A stretch of 64,000 bases of DNA from Acinetobacter guerrae (GCF_009372255.1 NZ_LXGN01000004.1:108969-172968); one strand, 5' to 3'. Positions 1 to 10,126 are shown, numbered from the stretch's first letter. Numbers and translations are program-made. Notes: generated by a model from the sequence alone, not told the origin.

Positions 1-550
1 GTGCTTTAGATCTAGCTTTACAACATTTTGGTCGTATTGATATTGCATTTAACAATGCGGGTATATTAGGTGCATTAAAACCTACTCACCAAATAAGCCA
101 AAATGAGTGGGAAAACACCTTAGACACTAATCTTTCAGCAAATTTTTATGCTGCACAAATGCAGTTGAATGCGATGCTTAAACAAAAAATGGCTGTATTT
201 TATTTACCTCGACGTTTGTTGGGCATCGTATAGGTTTTCCAAACATGGCGGCTTATGCTGCCAGTAAAGCGGGGCTAATTGGCTTAACTCAGGTGATTGC
301 CGCAGAATATGGTCGTTTGGGTATTCGTTGTAACTGCCTCATTCCTGGAGGTACAGATACAGAAATGGGACGCGCTGCTGTAGATAATGAACAAGCTTAT
401 CAACACATTCAGAGCTTGCACGCTTTAAAACGAATGGCACAGCCTCAAGAAATTGCACAAGTTGCTTTATTTGCGGTGAGTGATGAATCTAGTTTTATGA
501 CAGGCTCAACCCTTTACGTTGACGGCGGTATTTCCGTAGTGCGGGGTTGA
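1..550 (+). pseudogene. SDR family oxidoreductase, 5' truncated by window edge and frameshifted
   Basis: Two reading frames together encode the C-terminal two thirds of a short-chain dehydrogenase/reductase. The first frame (from base 3) carries the NNAG motif and runs into a stop at 230-232. The second frame carries the YAASK catalytic motif (YxxxK), the PGG segment after the catalytic region and the typical C-terminal DGG. Reading frame 1 into frame 2 inside the A run at 184-189 restores a continuous SDR sequence, so one A is missing there. This is either a real single-base deletion (pseudogene) or a homopolymer sequencing error. The substrate cannot be told. The true start lies left of the window. 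Confidence 0.8.
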
Positions 551-559
551 CTCAAAAAA

Positions 560-583
560 AAGCATCCATTGAGGATGCTTTGT
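560..583. terminator. bidirectional hairpin terminator between SDR and AraC genes
   Basis: AAGCATCC (560-567) pairs perfectly with GGATGCTT (573-580) around a 5-base loop. An A run precedes it and a T-rich stretch follows, so it can serve both convergent genes. Confidence 0.75.
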
Positions 584-584
584 C

Positions 585-1598
585 TTAAGAAGAACGCTGC
601 TTACGCTTTCTATATTCTACTGGCGTTTCATTGGTCCAGCGTTTAAATGCTCGATAAAAAGTACTTGGTTCAGAAAAACCCGTTAGATAAACAATACGTT
701 CAACACTTTCATTGGTATTAGCCAGTAGTTTCTTGGCTAAACGGCAACGGTAATCTGACAAAATCTGCTGAAAACTGGTATTGGCTTCGCTCAACTGAGT
801 TCTTAGGCGACGCGGTGTAATGTGTAACTGCGCTGCAACTGTTTCCAGTGTAGTTTCACCGCTTTCCAATGTTGAACCAATCGCACGGCGTACCTCACCC
901 ACTAAATCGTAACGTGCCAGTTCCTGAAGCTTTTCAATCGCAAGTTGCTCATGCAATTGCAAAAGTTCTGGTTCAGCCTGCCAAAGTGGATAATCCAGAA
1001 TATCGGCATCAAAGTACAAGCGTGTTTCTTTTTGTCCAAGACTAACTGGACAACCATAAACACGAATGTATTCTTCTTCAGCAGCCCCATGATTAAAATC
1101 AAAATCGATAAAAATAGGCTTAAAAGCACCTTCGGTAATAAATTTAAAAAAGCGTAAAATTCCAGATAAAGCACATTCTGAAAAGTGTCGATTGACGATA
1201 TTGTCAGAAAAAGGTTGTTCGCCATTGGTCAAGTAACACCCATGTTCATCGACCACTAAGCGTGCATGTAAAGCATCGCTAATTAAACGTTGATAAGCCA
1301 AAGCGCGTTTTAACCCTTCACCAAATGTCTCACTACTAATAAATAAATGTTCAATGACTTGACCACGATATAATGGTAAATGCTCTCCCAAATGCAAACC
1401 GATATCGGGGTCTTTACTCACTTCTTCTGCCGCAATCCAAAAGGCATATTGTGCGTTTAAAGGAGTGCGGGTATTGGTATCCACCTGATTTAAGGCGACA
1501 CCTGCTTTTGTTAAAATTTCTTCGGTTGGCAATCCTGCACGACGAATCGCCTGATAGCCAAATCGTAATACAACCGATGCATCTGTTAGCTGACCCAC
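585..1598 (-). CDS. AraC family transcriptional regulator
   Basis: Transcription factor of 337 residues. The N-terminal ~200 residues look like the arabinose-binding-type ligand domain of the OruR/ArgR-like AraC group. The C-terminal ~100 residues hold the double helix-turn-helix, ending in the family hallmark around GFSEPSTFYRAFKRW. The start is a GTG at 1598, supported by a strong purine-rich SD (GGAAGGA) about 6 bases upstream. It is convergent with the broken SDR gene, which may have been a target (inference). Effector unknown. Confidence 0.85.
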   Translation of the reverse strand: MGQLTDASVVLRFGYQAIRRAGLPTEEILTKAGVALNQVDTNTRTPLNAQYAFWIAAEEVSKDPDIGLHLGEHLPLYRGQVIEHLFISSETFGEGLKRALAYQRLISDALHARLVVDEHGCYLTNGEQPFSDNIVNRHFSECALSGILRFFKFITEGAFKPIFIDFDFNHGAAEEEYIRVYGCPVSLGQKETRLYFDADILDYPLWQAEPELLQLHEQLAIEKLQELARYDLVGEVRRAIGSTLESGETTLETVAAQLHITPRRLRTQLSEANTSFQQILSDYRCRLAKKLLANTNESVERIVYLTGFSEPSTFYRAFKRWTNETPVEYRKRKQRSS

Positions 1599-1763
1599 GT
1601 GGCATCCTTCCTTGTATGTTCTTCATTTATACTTAAAAACTTAATTTAGATTACCGCTGATTGACCAAACTGACAACTCAATTCAGGTCATTTTTACACA
1701 TTTTTTTTATTGAATTTGACCCATTTGCCACTTTAACATGCTCCACAAATTGGGGCGTTGGTC

Positions 1764-1792
1764 TTGTTTTTTGATAAAAAATTGACTACAAT
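1764..1792 (+). promoter_or_regulatory. putative sigma-70 promoter of infA
   Basis: TTGTTT (1764-1769) and TACAAT (1787-1792) are separated by exactly 17 bases, about 34 bases before the infA start codon. Assigned by consensus only. Confidence 0.5.
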
Positions 1793-1825
1793 TTGCGCCT
1801 TTCCAATTTGATCATCAGGTAGGCT

Positions 1826-2047
1826 ATGGCCAATAAAGAGGAACTCATCGAGTTCGAAGGCGTTGTCACCGAAACGCTTCCTAATACGATGTTCCGTGTA
1901 CGTTTAGAAAACGGTCACGAAGTAATTGCACATATTTCTGGTAAAATGCGTAAACACTATATTCGTATTTTAACGGGCGACAATGTTAAAGTTGAAATGA
2001 CCCCTTACGATTTGACCAAAGGTCGTATTACTTATCGTGCGCGCTAA
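1826..2047 (+). CDS. infA: translation initiation factor IF-1
   Basis: Small S1/OB-fold protein of 73 residues, the usual IF-1 length. It binds the ribosomal A site and helps IF-2 and IF-3 place the initiator tRNA. The sequence contains the family-typical central [13 protein letters not shown] and [13 protein letters not shown] segments and ends in the basic tail. AGG lies 6 bases before the ATG. It is monocistronic: its own promoter upstream and a strong terminator downstream. Confidence 0.97.
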   Translation: MANKEELIEFEGVVTETLPNTMFRVRLENGHEVIAHISGKMRKHYIRILTGDNVKVEMTPYDLTKGRITYRAR

Positions 2048-2064
2048 TTCCGTTTAGTGAATGC

Positions 2065-2095
2065 AAAAAAGCCACTTTCCAAATGTGGCTTTTTT
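2065..2095 (+). terminator. infA terminator
   Basis: An 11-base perfect inverted repeat (AAAAAAGCCAC at 2065-2075, GTGGCTTTTTT at 2085-2095) with a U tract directly after the infA stop. Confidence 0.85.
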
Positions 2096-2205
2096 ATTGT
2101 TTTAAATTTGATTTTCATCGCTTAATCAGCCGAGTTTACTCAAATTATCTCGACTCTCACTGAGTCATCATTTTTAATCATAGAATAAATAGAAAAGGAT
2201 TTTTT

Positions 2206-2604
2206 ATGATGAACCACAAAATTTATGCGGTGATAGGTCTTACTTTATTCATCCAAGCCTGTGCCACACATACTCAGCCCAAAGTAAATTTGCAAGATTA
2301 TTTACAACAGTTTATTGGTCAATCTGCGCAACAGATTCAGCAACAGATCGACCTCAAAGCACTTGGCTATCAAGTGCTTGATCAACCCAATATGACCAAG
2401 AATCAACTTACCTATACAATCTTACGCCCCATGAATATTCCAACACCAATGGTCAGTAATGTTGAGGTCGGTGGAACGGCTGTCCCATTACAATTGGGAA
2501 ACCATTCTGCCAACTCTTATGATGTAAATTTTAATTGCAAAATTATCTTTAATCTAAATAATCAGATCGCTGAATCTATTCAATTTCAAGGCAAAGCCTG
2601 TTGA
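2206..2604 (+). CDS. small hypothetical lipoprotein
   Basis: Protein of 132 residues with a lipoprotein signal peptide: short basic N-terminus, hydrophobic stretch and a lipobox ending FIQAC (Cys near residue 19). It is therefore probably lipid-anchored at the cell envelope. The mature part is Gln/Asn-rich and has no domain I recognise. AGGA sits about 6 bases before the ATG at 2206. It stands alone between infA and the convergent leuB. Confidence 0.7.
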   Translation: MMNHKIYAVIGLTLFIQACATHTQPKVNLQDYLQQFIGQSAQQIQQQIDLKALGYQVLDQPNMTKNQLTYTILRPMNIPTPMVSNVEVGGTAVPLQLGNHSANSYDVNFNCKIIFNLNNQIAESIQFQGKAC

Positions 2605-2643
2605 GTTTGATTTGGAATTTAAGCGCTAAAAACCAATAAAAAA

Positions 2644-2666
2644 CGCAGCCTAAGCTGCGCGTTTTT
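2644..2666. terminator. bidirectional terminator between lipoprotein gene and leuB
   Basis: CGCAGC (2644-2649) pairs with GCTGCG (2654-2659) around CTAA. There is a T run on the plus side (2662-2666) and an A run on the other side (2638-2643), so it works for both convergent genes. Confidence 0.8.
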
Positions 2667-2681
2667 ATATACGAATTTTGA

Positions 2682-3761
2682 TTAAGCCAAAGCTTGGACT
2701 ACAGCATCGCCCATTTCTGAGGTACCAACTTTCGTCATGCCTTCAGACATAATATCGCCAGTACGTAACCCTTTATCCAATACACTGCCTACAGCATCTT
2801 CAATCGCTTTTGCTGCTGCTTCTTCTCGGAAGGTATAACGCAACATCATCGCCACTGATAAAATGGTTGCAAGTGGGTTCGCAATATTTTGTCCAGCGAT
2901 ATCTGGTGCAGAACCATGACAAGGTTCATACATGCCTTTACCATTTTCATCTAACGATGCAGATGGCAGCATGCCAATTGAGCCCGTCAACATCGCTGCT
3001 TCATCAGATAAAATGTCACCAAACAAGTTACCCGTAACGATCACATCAAATTGCTTTGGTGCCCGCACCAATTGCATTGCTGCGTTATCAACATACATAT
3101 GTGAAAGCTGAATGTCTGAGTAATGAGCCTGTTGCAAATCAGTCACGGTTTGCTTCCACAGCTCAGTCACTTCTAATACATTGGCTTTATCGACTGAACA
3201 AACCTTACCACCACGTAACCCTGCCATTTCAAAAGCAACTTTGGCAATACGTTTAATTTCAGATTCGCTATAAACGTCAGTGTTGTAACCTTGTTTTTCG
3301 CCATTTTCCAGTTCACGGATACCACGTGGCTGACCAAAGTAAATACCACCTGTCAATTCACGGACAATTAGAATGTCCAGACCTGCAACAATTTCTGGTT
3401 TTAGGCTTGAAGCATCAGCCAGTTGCGGATAAAGAATAGCGGGTCTTAAATTTGCAAATAAGTTTAATTCACTACGAATTTTAAGCAAGCCGCGCTCTGG
3501 ACGGATCGAGCGCTCAATCGTATCCCACTTAGGTCCACCCACTGCACCAAGTAAAATCGCATCTGCTTTTTTGGCTTGTTCAGAAGTGACCGCAGGATAC
3601 GGCTCTCCATGTGCATCGATAGCTGAACCACCAAGTAGTCCATGTTCCCAACTTAAACCTAAATTAAACTTTTGATTGACTGAGGTTAATACTTTTTCAG
3701 CAGCAGCCACAATTTCTGGCCCAATGCCATCACCCGCTAAAATTAAAATTTGTTTAGACAT
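2682..3761 (-). CDS. leuB: 3-isopropylmalate dehydrogenase
   Basis: Catalyses NAD-dependent oxidative decarboxylation of 3-isopropylmalate in leucine synthesis. The 359 residues match the usual LeuB length. Visible motifs are the N-terminal GDGIGPE, the [10 protein letters not shown] substrate-loop segment and the metal/substrate-binding [14 protein letters not shown] segment. It is the last gene of the minus-strand leuC-leuD-(lipoprotein)-leuB cluster. A lipoprotein gene separates it from leuD. Confidence 0.96.
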   Translation of the reverse strand: MSKQILILAGDGIGPEIVAAAEKVLTSVNQKFNLGLSWEHGLLGGSAIDAHGEPYPAVTSEQAKKADAILLGAVGGPKWDTIERSIRPERGLLKIRSELNLFANLRPAILYPQLADASSLKPEIVAGLDILIVRELTGGIYFGQPRGIRELENGEKQGYNTDVYSESEIKRIAKVAFEMAGLRGGKVCSVDKANVLEVTELWKQTVTDLQQAHYSDIQLSHMYVDNAAMQLVRAPKQFDVIVTGNLFGDILSDEAAMLTGSIGMLPSASLDENGKGMYEPCHGSAPDIAGQNIANPLATILSVAMMLRYTFREEAAAKAIEDAVGSVLDKGLRTGDIMSEGMTKVGTSEMGDAVVQALA

Positions 3762-3807
3762 CTTTGCTTTCCATTTTTACTGTATCAGCCAACATGCTGA
3801 TGGATCA

Positions 3808-4383
3808 TTAAACCTTTTGTTCTACAAACTCGCCCAAACCTGTCACAGCATCAAAAGGTCGACAAAAACGGCGAATGGTACGCTGCCCTTCTTGCATTGC
3901 GACACATAAGGGTTCTGGTGCAGACACATTAAGTAAGCTTCCGCCTGTATGTCTGGAACGATCGCGGTACATTTTAAAGGTATATTGCTGATTCGATTTA
4001 AATTGGTGAATCACATGGAAAGTTTCAGCACGATCTGGTGAAATAGGATAGAAACGAATCACCAATTCATATTGATCGGCTGGTACAGATAAATACATGG
4101 CATTATGCTGACTAAAAACCGAGCCTTGTAAGCGAACAATTCCCTGTTTAAGGCTATCGGAACTTACCCGATGACTATTTGCATCCATAATTGGCGTTGT
4201 ATTTATACGCTCAAATTCACAATGTTTTACGCCAGCGCAATAGATAGAGGCATTGGCTCGAGTAGCTCCTGTCTCCGCCTGCTTAATACGCAAAGTATCA
4301 ACAACAGTGTTCGTGCTTTGACATGCACTCAGTGCGACTGAGCATATTCCAAGCATTACACTATGGCGAAATGTCCTCTTCAT
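3808..4383 (-). CDS. hypothetical lipoprotein between leuD and leuB
   Basis: Protein of 191 residues with a lipoprotein signal: basic MKRTFRHS start, hydrophobic segment and lipobox ALSAC (Cys near residue 20). The mature part contains several Cys residues (ASIYCAGVKHCEF and PLCV) and I recognise no domain. It lies in the leu gene cluster in the same direction, 123 bases after leuD and 46 before leuB. It may be cotranscribed, although nothing ties it to leucine synthesis. Confidence 0.7.
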   Translation of the reverse strand: MKRTFRHSVMLGICSVALSACQSTNTVVDTLRIKQAETGATRANASIYCAGVKHCEFERINTTPIMDANSHRVSSDSLKQGIVRLQGSVFSQHNAMYLSVPADQYELVIRFYPISPDRAETFHVIHQFKSNQQYTFKMYRDRSRHTGGSLLNVSAPEPLCVAMQEGQRTIRRFCRPFDAVTGLGEFVEQKV

Positions 4384-4506
4384 TGTCAGAGCCCAACCTT
4401 ATTTACAGTAAAGTTTTCAACGTCTTTAAGCCTGCATGGTAACAAGAGTTGAACCTCTATGCTATTGCTATCTTTAAAATCTACCGCTCCTGTTGATTCG
4501 CTTAAT

Positions 4507-5157
4507 TTATTGCGTTAACTCTTGAAAAACCCATGGACGATCTTGTCTGGCTTTAGCTTCAAATTCACGAATTGCATCTGCATTTTGCAAGGTCAACCCA
4601 ATATCATCTAAACCATTTAATAAGCAATGTTTACGGAACGAATCTATCTCAAATTTAAATGCTTGACCTGATGGTGTACGCACTTCCTGCGCTTCTAAAT
4701 CAACAGTCAGTTGATACCCTTCAGTTGCAGCACATTCCTTAAATAACTGGTCAACAATATCTTCTGCCAAGATTACTGGTAACATGCCATTTTTAAATGA
4801 GTTATTAAAAAATATGTCGGCATAGCTCGGTGCAATTACAGTACGAAAACCGTATTCATTTAATGCCCACGGTGCATGTTCACGACTTGAGCCACAACCA
4901 AAATTAGTCCGTGCCAATAGAATAGTTGAACCTTGATAACGTGGTTTATTTAAAACAAAATCAGGATTTTTAGGACGTTTGCTAATATCTTGCCCCAAAT
5001 AACCTTCATCCAAATAACGCAACTCATCAAACAAGTTATCGCCAAAACCTGTACGCTTGATCGATTTCAAAAACTGTTTTGGAATAATTAAATCGGTATC
5101 GACATTGGCACGATCTAAAGGTGCAACAATACCCTGTTCAATTGTATATTTTTTCAT
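4507..5157 (-). CDS. leuD: 3-isopropylmalate dehydratase small subunit
   Basis: Small subunit of isopropylmalate isomerase, partner of LeuC, interconverting 2- and 3-isopropylmalate. The 216 residues match the family. The signature [15 protein letters not shown] is present near residue 75-90, with the [11 protein letters not shown] segment near the N-terminus. It begins 11 bases after the leuC stop, so the two subunits are almost certainly translated from one mRNA. The SD GGGAGC lies just upstream of its ATG. Confidence 0.96.
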   Translation of the reverse strand: MKKYTIEQGIVAPLDRANVDTDLIIPKQFLKSIKRTGFGDNLFDELRYLDEGYLGQDISKRPKNPDFVLNKPRYQGSTILLARTNFGCGSSREHAPWALNEYGFRTVIAPSYADIFFNNSFKNGMLPVILAEDIVDQLFKECAATEGYQLTVDLEAQEVRTPSGQAFKFEIDSFRKHCLLNGLDDIGLTLQNADAIREFEAKARQDRPWVFQELTQ

Positions 5158-5168
5158 GGTTTGCTCCC

Positions 5169-6602
5169 TTAGAATGAACGAACATCAACAAAATGACCCG
5201 CAATCGCTGCTGCTGCTGCCATCGCTGGGCTGACTAAATGCGTTCGCCCACCATTACCCTGACGACCTTCAAAGTTACGGTTTGAAGTTGAGGCACAGTG
5301 TTCACCCGGCTGCAATTTATCAGCATTCATGGCCAAGCACATTGAGCAACCTGGTTCACGCCATTCAAAACCTGCTTCTAAAAAGATTTGATCTAAGCCT
5401 TCTTGTTCTGCTTGTTGTTTGACCAAACCAGAACCTGGCACAATCATCGCCTGTTTAATGCTTGAAGCAACTTTGCGCCCTTTAACCACTTCCGCTGCGG
5501 CACGAATATCTTCAATACGCGAATTAGTACATGAACCAATAAACACGCGGTCTAATTGGATATCTTCCAATGCCTGACCCGCAGTTAAGCCCATGTATTG
5601 ATAAGCACGTGTCCAATCGTTACGCTGAACATCGTCTTTGGCTTGTTGCAAAGTCGGAACAGCTTGAGATACTGGAATCACCATTTCTGGTGAAGTTCCC
5701 CAAGACACTTGTGGCTCGATCTCTTCACCTTGTAAAACAACCACTGTATCAAAGTGAGCATCTTGATCAGAATGTAAAGTATTCCAGTAGGCTACAGCTT
5801 GATCCCATTGTTCATCTTTCGGTGCATATGGACGGTTTTTAACATATTCAATGGTTTTGTCGTCGACTGCCACCATGCCCACGCGCGCGCCTGCTTCAAT
5901 TGCCATATTACAAACCGTCATACGACCTTCGATTGACATATCACGGAATACCTGACCACCAAATTCAATCGCATGGCCTGTTCCGCCCGCAGTCCCAATT
6001 TTTCCAATAATTGCCAAGACAACATCTTTAGAGGTTACGCCTTTGCCTAAAGTACCATCGACACGAACCAACATGTTTTTCATTTTCTTTTGAACAAGAC
6101 ACTGGGTTGCCAATACATGTTCAACTTCTGATGTTCCAATCCCGTGTGCCAAGCAACCAAATGCACCATGTGTTGCAGTATGTGAGTCACCACACACCAC
6201 GGTCATTCCTGGCAAAGTTAAACCTTGCTCTGGCCCAACCACATGTGCAATACCCTGACGAATGTCATTGATACCAAATTCAACGATATCGAAAGTTTTG
6301 CAGTTATCATCAAGGGTTTGTACCTGAATACGTGAAGTATCATCTTCAATTCCCGCAATTCCCTGTTCACGTTCTTTTTTTGAAGTCGGAACGTTATGGT
6401 CAGGTGTGGCAATATTGGCACTTAAACGCCAAGGCTTGCGATGGGCAAGTTGTAAACCTTCAAAAGCTTGTGGACTGGTCACTTCATGCAATAAATGACG
6501 GTCTATATAAATCAGGCTTGAACCATCATCACGTTGTGAAACCAAATGGTCATCCCACAATTTGTCATATAAAGTTTTTGCGCCTTGGGTATTGCCTGCC
6601 AT
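5169..6602 (-). CDS. leuC: 3-isopropylmalate dehydratase large subunit
   Basis: Aconitase-superfamily large subunit with a 4Fe-4S cluster. The cluster cysteines are visible in IGSCTNSR and in [12 protein letters not shown] chose the ATG at 6602 (477 residues, beginning [16 protein letters not shown]). It has a GGAG about 9 bases upstream and starts where the family starts. The in-frame ATG at 6629 would add nine residues and has no SD. First gene of the leu cluster, divergent from a LysR gene. Confidence 0.95.
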   Translation of the reverse strand: MAGNTQGAKTLYDKLWDDHLVSQRDDGSSLIYIDRHLLHEVTSPQAFEGLQLAHRKPWRLSANIATPDHNVPTSKKEREQGIAGIEDDTSRIQVQTLDDNCKTFDIVEFGINDIRQGIAHVVGPEQGLTLPGMTVVCGDSHTATHGAFGCLAHGIGTSEVEHVLATQCLVQKKMKNMLVRVDGTLGKGVTSKDVVLAIIGKIGTAGGTGHAIEFGGQVFRDMSIEGRMTVCNMAIEAGARVGMVAVDDKTIEYVKNRPYAPKDEQWDQAVAYWNTLHSDQDAHFDTVVVLQGEEIEPQVSWGTSPEMVIPVSQAVPTLQQAKDDVQRNDWTRAYQYMGLTAGQALEDIQLDRVFIGSCTNSRIEDIRAAAEVVKGRKVASSIKQAMIVPGSGLVKQQAEQEGLDQIFLEAGFEWREPGCSMCLAMNADKLQPGEHCASTSNRNFEGRQGNGGRTHLVSPAMAAAAAIAGHFVDVRSF

Positions 6603-6756
6603 GTCGTCGCTCTCCACCGTGCTTGCCATTGGACTGGGTAATTTGAATCTTATCCCGATTATAACGAATGTTTTACATAAAACTAATTTATCATTTTTAT
6701 TAATTAAAAAACTTTTTGGAATGTTTTAATTTAGTTCTGGCGAACGAACCAATTCA

Positions 6757-6780
6757 ATGAATAATCTTTGATTTATTCAT
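6757..6780. promoter_or_regulatory. putative LysR operator between leuC and its divergent regulator
   Basis: ATGAATAA (6757-6764) and TTATTCAT (6773-6780) form a perfect 8-base inverted repeat separated by 8 bases. It lies in the divergent intergenic region 53 bases before the LysR gene. Size and placement suit a LysR-type recognition site. Confidence 0.45.
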
Positions 6781-6832
6781 ATTTTCTTTGAATAATAGAT
6801 TTGATATAAAAAACTGTTATGAGTAGCCCCGT

Positions 6833-7708
6833 ATGAATCTTGCCGCCTTTGAAGCTTTTGTAAAAGTGATGGAAACTGGTTCAATTTCTCTAGCTGCTGA
6901 ACAGTTGTTTATTACCCAGCCTGCTGTCACTAAGCGTATTCATAGTTTGGAAGAGTATTTTGGGGTCAAGCTGTTTGAATCTGCGGGTCGAGGCGTACAA
7001 CCCACTCACGCAGCACACTCTCTGTTACCACGAGTAAAAAACTGGCTGAATGAACTAGGTGACATTCATTACACATTAAGCCATGAACATGACCAAGTAC
7101 AAGGTCAGTTAAAAATTGGGACGAGTCATCATATTGGCTTACATCATCTTCCGCATTATTTAAAACAATATGTGCAGGAATTTCCTCAAGTCAAACTGGA
7201 TGTGCATTTTGTCGATTCAGAACAGGCGCATGAACAAGTGTTGGCGGGTGATCTGGAACTGGCTTTTTTAACGCTCCCTCCACAAGGCGATGAACGCTTA
7301 AGCTATATGAATGTCTGGACAGATCCATTGGTGTTTGTTGCAGCGCCTTTTCACCCATTAGCACAACAGCATAATTTATCACTGGAAGATCTACTAAATT
7401 ATCCAAGTTTATTGCCTGCGGCTCAAACCTACACCAGTCAAATCACATTGGCAGAATTTGAGAAGCATGGTTTAAAACCCAAAATCACCATGAGCAATAA
7501 TCCACTTGAATCAATTCGGATGTTAGTTTCAATAGGTTTGGGTTGGTCTGTCCTACCTAAAACATTGGTCAATCAAGATCTATATCAGCTTGATCTTAAT
7601 ATGGAATTACATCGTCAATTGGGAATGGTCTGGCATCCATCGCGTAGTCAATCCAAAGCGGCACAGGCCTTGATTGAGCTTATGCAACACCAAACTGAGC
7701 TTTTGTAA
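6833..7708 (+). CDS. LysR family transcriptional regulator, divergent from leuC
   Basis: Protein of 291 residues with an N-terminal winged helix-turn-helix (AAEQLFITQPAVTKRIHSLE) and a C-terminal periplasmic-binding-like effector domain. Divergent placement next to leuCDB suggests it controls leucine synthesis genes, as LysR proteins often act on the adjacent divergent operon. That role is inferred from position. The effector could be a pathway intermediate. Confidence 0.88.
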   Translation: MNLAAFEAFVKVMETGSISLAAEQLFITQPAVTKRIHSLEEYFGVKLFESAGRGVQPTHAAHSLLPRVKNWLNELGDIHYTLSHEHDQVQGQLKIGTSHHIGLHHLPHYLKQYVQEFPQVKLDVHFVDSEQAHEQVLAGDLELAFLTLPPQGDERLSYMNVWTDPLVFVAAPFHPLAQQHNLSLEDLLNYPSLLPAAQTYTSQITLAEFEKHGLKPKITMSNNPLESIRMLVSIGLGWSVLPKTLVNQDLYQLDLNMELHRQLGMVWHPSRSQSKAAQALIELMQHQTELL

Positions 7709-7890
7709 GCGATCACTTTGTAAATAAGTCACTACTCCTTTTTACTTAAATATAAAAAACCTCTACTCAAATAGGAGTAAGTTGGTCATTACCCCATGAT
7801 TTATTCCAAATAAAGAATAATAAATCAGCTTTCTTGCAAATGCTGAATCATGGCTTGGTTATAAAATATTGCCCAACATGGAGTGCAAGC

Positions 7891-10089
7891 ATGCTGAACG
7901 AAGCCTCAAAAGTAAGCCATGAACAAAAGAATAACGAGGAAATTACAACCTGTCATGCAACTCAAGCCAATCGTGCCTTAAAGCCTACAAAGCTGCTTCG
8001 GACACCTAATTTACGTGATCACGATAGCAACAGCATGCGCAGTATGATGCGGGATTACTTCTTAAATACTTTTAATAGTTATGAAAGCTTATTTGAATGT
8101 TTAGCCAACGATGATGCATTTTATAAAAAACCAATTTCGTTACGTCACCCGCTTATCTTCTATTATGGTCATACTGCTACTTTCTTTGTAAACAAGCTGT
8201 TATTGACACGCCTAATTGAACAGCGCGTAGACCACAAAATGGAATCGATGTTTGCGGTCGGCGTCGATGAAATGAGTTGGGATGATCTGGACGATACCCA
8301 TTATGAATGGCCAACTCCCCAACAAGTCAAAGCCTATCGCGATAAAGTTCGTCACCTCATATTAGATTTAATTGAACATGCACCACTGACCATGCCAATT
8401 GACTGGGATAATCCGTGGTGGGCAATCATCATGGGTATTGAACATGAGCGGATTCATCTGGAAACATCTTCAGTTTTAATTCGCCAACATGATCTGGATT
8501 TTGTAAAACCGCATCCACGTTGGCAAGCAAACACCCAAAGTAATCATCCCCCCGAAAATATGCTGCTTAAAGTGCCTGAGGGAAAAGTTTTTCTCAATAA
8601 GCAAAAAGATCATGCCTACTATGGTTGGGACAATGAATACGGTCAGCACGAAGCAGATATTTCAAGCTTTGAAGCCTCAAAATATCTGGTCAGTAATCAG
8701 GAATATTTAGCCTTTGTTGAAGCACAAGGCTATCAAACCCCAGAATACTGGCTAGAAGAAGGTCGTTCGTGGCTAGCGTTTAGCAAAGCGACCCATCCTA
8801 CTTTCTGGATCAAGAAAAAACAGGGTTGGTTTTTACGTCTGATGACCGAAGAAGTTGCCATGCACTGGGACTGGCCTGTCGAAGTCAATTACCATGAAGC
8901 CAAAGCATTTTGTATATGGAAAAAAGCGACGACAGGTTTAAATGTTCGCTTACCGACCGAAGATGAATGGTATCGGTTATACGATGTGACTGGATTAAAA
9001 GAATTGAATGCCTTTCCTGCCAATGCCAATATTCATTTGGACCATGGTGCATCTTCCAGCCCGATTGACCAGTTCCAGCACGGTGATTTTTTTGACGTGC
9101 GTGGCAATGTCTGGCAATGGACAGAAACACCCATTTATCCATTCGAGGGCTTTGATGTTCATCCGATTTATGACGATTTTACTACGCCCACTTTCGATGG
9201 GCAGCACAACTTAATTAAAGGCGGCTCATGGATTTCTTGTGGGAATGAAAGTTTGTTTTCTTCCCGATATGCATTTCGCCGTCATTTTTTCCAACATGCA
9301 GGATTTCGCTACGTGATTTCAGAACAAAATGCCATACATCCAGACTCCCACTATGAAACAGACCAGTTGCTTTCACAATACGCGGAATTTCATTATGGCG
9401 ATGAATATTTTGGAGTTAAAAACTTTTCCAAAGCACTGGTTGATTTAGCAATGCATACATTGGGAAATCGACCAAAAACCAAGGCGCTTGATATTGGCTG
9501 CGCGCTTGGTCGCGCAAGCTTTGAGTTAGCACAACATTTTGACCACGTAACAGCTATCGATTTTTCCGCGCGTTTTATTCAGCATGGCGTACAACTCGCA
9601 AAAGGTGAAACTTTGCGCTACACCCTAACCACCGAAGGTGAATTAGTAGATTATAAATCCTGTTCCTTACGTGATTTAGGTTTTGAATCTGTTCAAGATC
9701 AGGTCGAGTTTTATCAAGGTGATGCCTGTAATCTCAAAAGTCATTTTACAGACTATGATTTTATTTTCGCATCCAACCTTATTGACCGTTTATATAGCCC
9801 AAGTAAATTTTTACAGCAGATTCATGAACGACTCAAGATTGGCGGCGTTCTCATGTTGGCATCGCCATATACATGGCTAGAAGAACATACCCCACGTGAA
9901 GAATGGATTGGCGGGTTTAAAAAAGACGGCGAGAATTTCACTACGTTGGATGGATTACATGCCCTACTGGATCAACATTTTCGTTTAATTTCCGTACCAC
10001 AAAAAGTCCCTTTCGTAATTCGGGAAACTGGACATAAATTTCAACACACTTTATCGGAAGTGACGTTTTGGGAACGTATCAATGAATAG
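7891..10089 (+). CDS. ovoA: OvoA, 5-histidylcysteine sulfoxide synthase with methyltransferase domain
   Basis: Three-domain enzyme of 732 residues. A DinB-like domain carries the iron-binding HERIHLE motif (HX3HXE, residues 185-191). The FGE-sulfatase-like domain (about 225-480) includes VRGNVWQWTE and GGSW. A C-terminal SAM methyltransferase has the glycine motif LDIGCALGRA near 533-542. OvoA joins cysteine to histidine C5 using O2 and Fe(II), and the extra domain N-methylates the product to give ovothiol A. I chose ATG 7891, with GGAG 7 bases upstream, over the TTG at 7834. No OvoB-type lyase gene is adjacent. It appears monocistronic. Confidence 0.9.
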   Translation: MLNEASKVSHEQKNNEEITTCHATQANRALKPTKLLRTPNLRDHDSNSMRSMMRDYFLNTFNSYESLFECLANDDAFYKKPISLRHPLIFYYGHTATFFVNKLLLTRLIEQRVDHKMESMFAVGVDEMSWDDLDDTHYEWPTPQQVKAYRDKVRHLILDLIEHAPLTMPIDWDNPWWAIIMGIEHERIHLETSSVLIRQHDLDFVKPHPRWQANTQSNHPPENMLLKVPEGKVFLNKQKDHAYYGWDNEYGQHEADISSFEASKYLVSNQEYLAFVEAQGYQTPEYWLEEGRSWLAFSKATHPTFWIKKKQGWFLRLMTEEVAMHWDWPVEVNYHEAKAFCIWKKATTGLNVRLPTEDEWYRLYDVTGLKELNAFPANANIHLDHGASSSPIDQFQHGDFFDVRGNVWQWTETPIYPFEGFDVHPIYDDFTTPTFDGQHNLIKGGSWISCGNESLFSSRYAFRRHFFQHAGFRYVISEQNAIHPDSHYETDQLLSQYAEFHYGDEYFGVKNFSKALVDLAMHTLGNRPKTKALDIGCALGRASFELAQHFDHVTAIDFSARFIQHGVQLAKGETLRYTLTTEGELVDYKSCSLRDLGFESVQDQVEFYQGDACNLKSHFTDYDFIFASNLIDRLYSPSKFLQQIHERLKIGGVLMLASPYTWLEEHTPREEWIGGFKKDGENFTTLDGLHALLDQHFRLISVPQKVPFVIRETGHKFQHTLSEVTFWERINE

Positions 10090-10126
10090 GAAATAAAATG
10101 CTCAACCCATAAGGGTCATCGTGACA

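Noticed and set aside
6603..6629. N-terminal extension of LeuC from ATG 6629
   Set aside because: It has no SD and adds residues not usual in the family; ATG 6602 has a GGAG.
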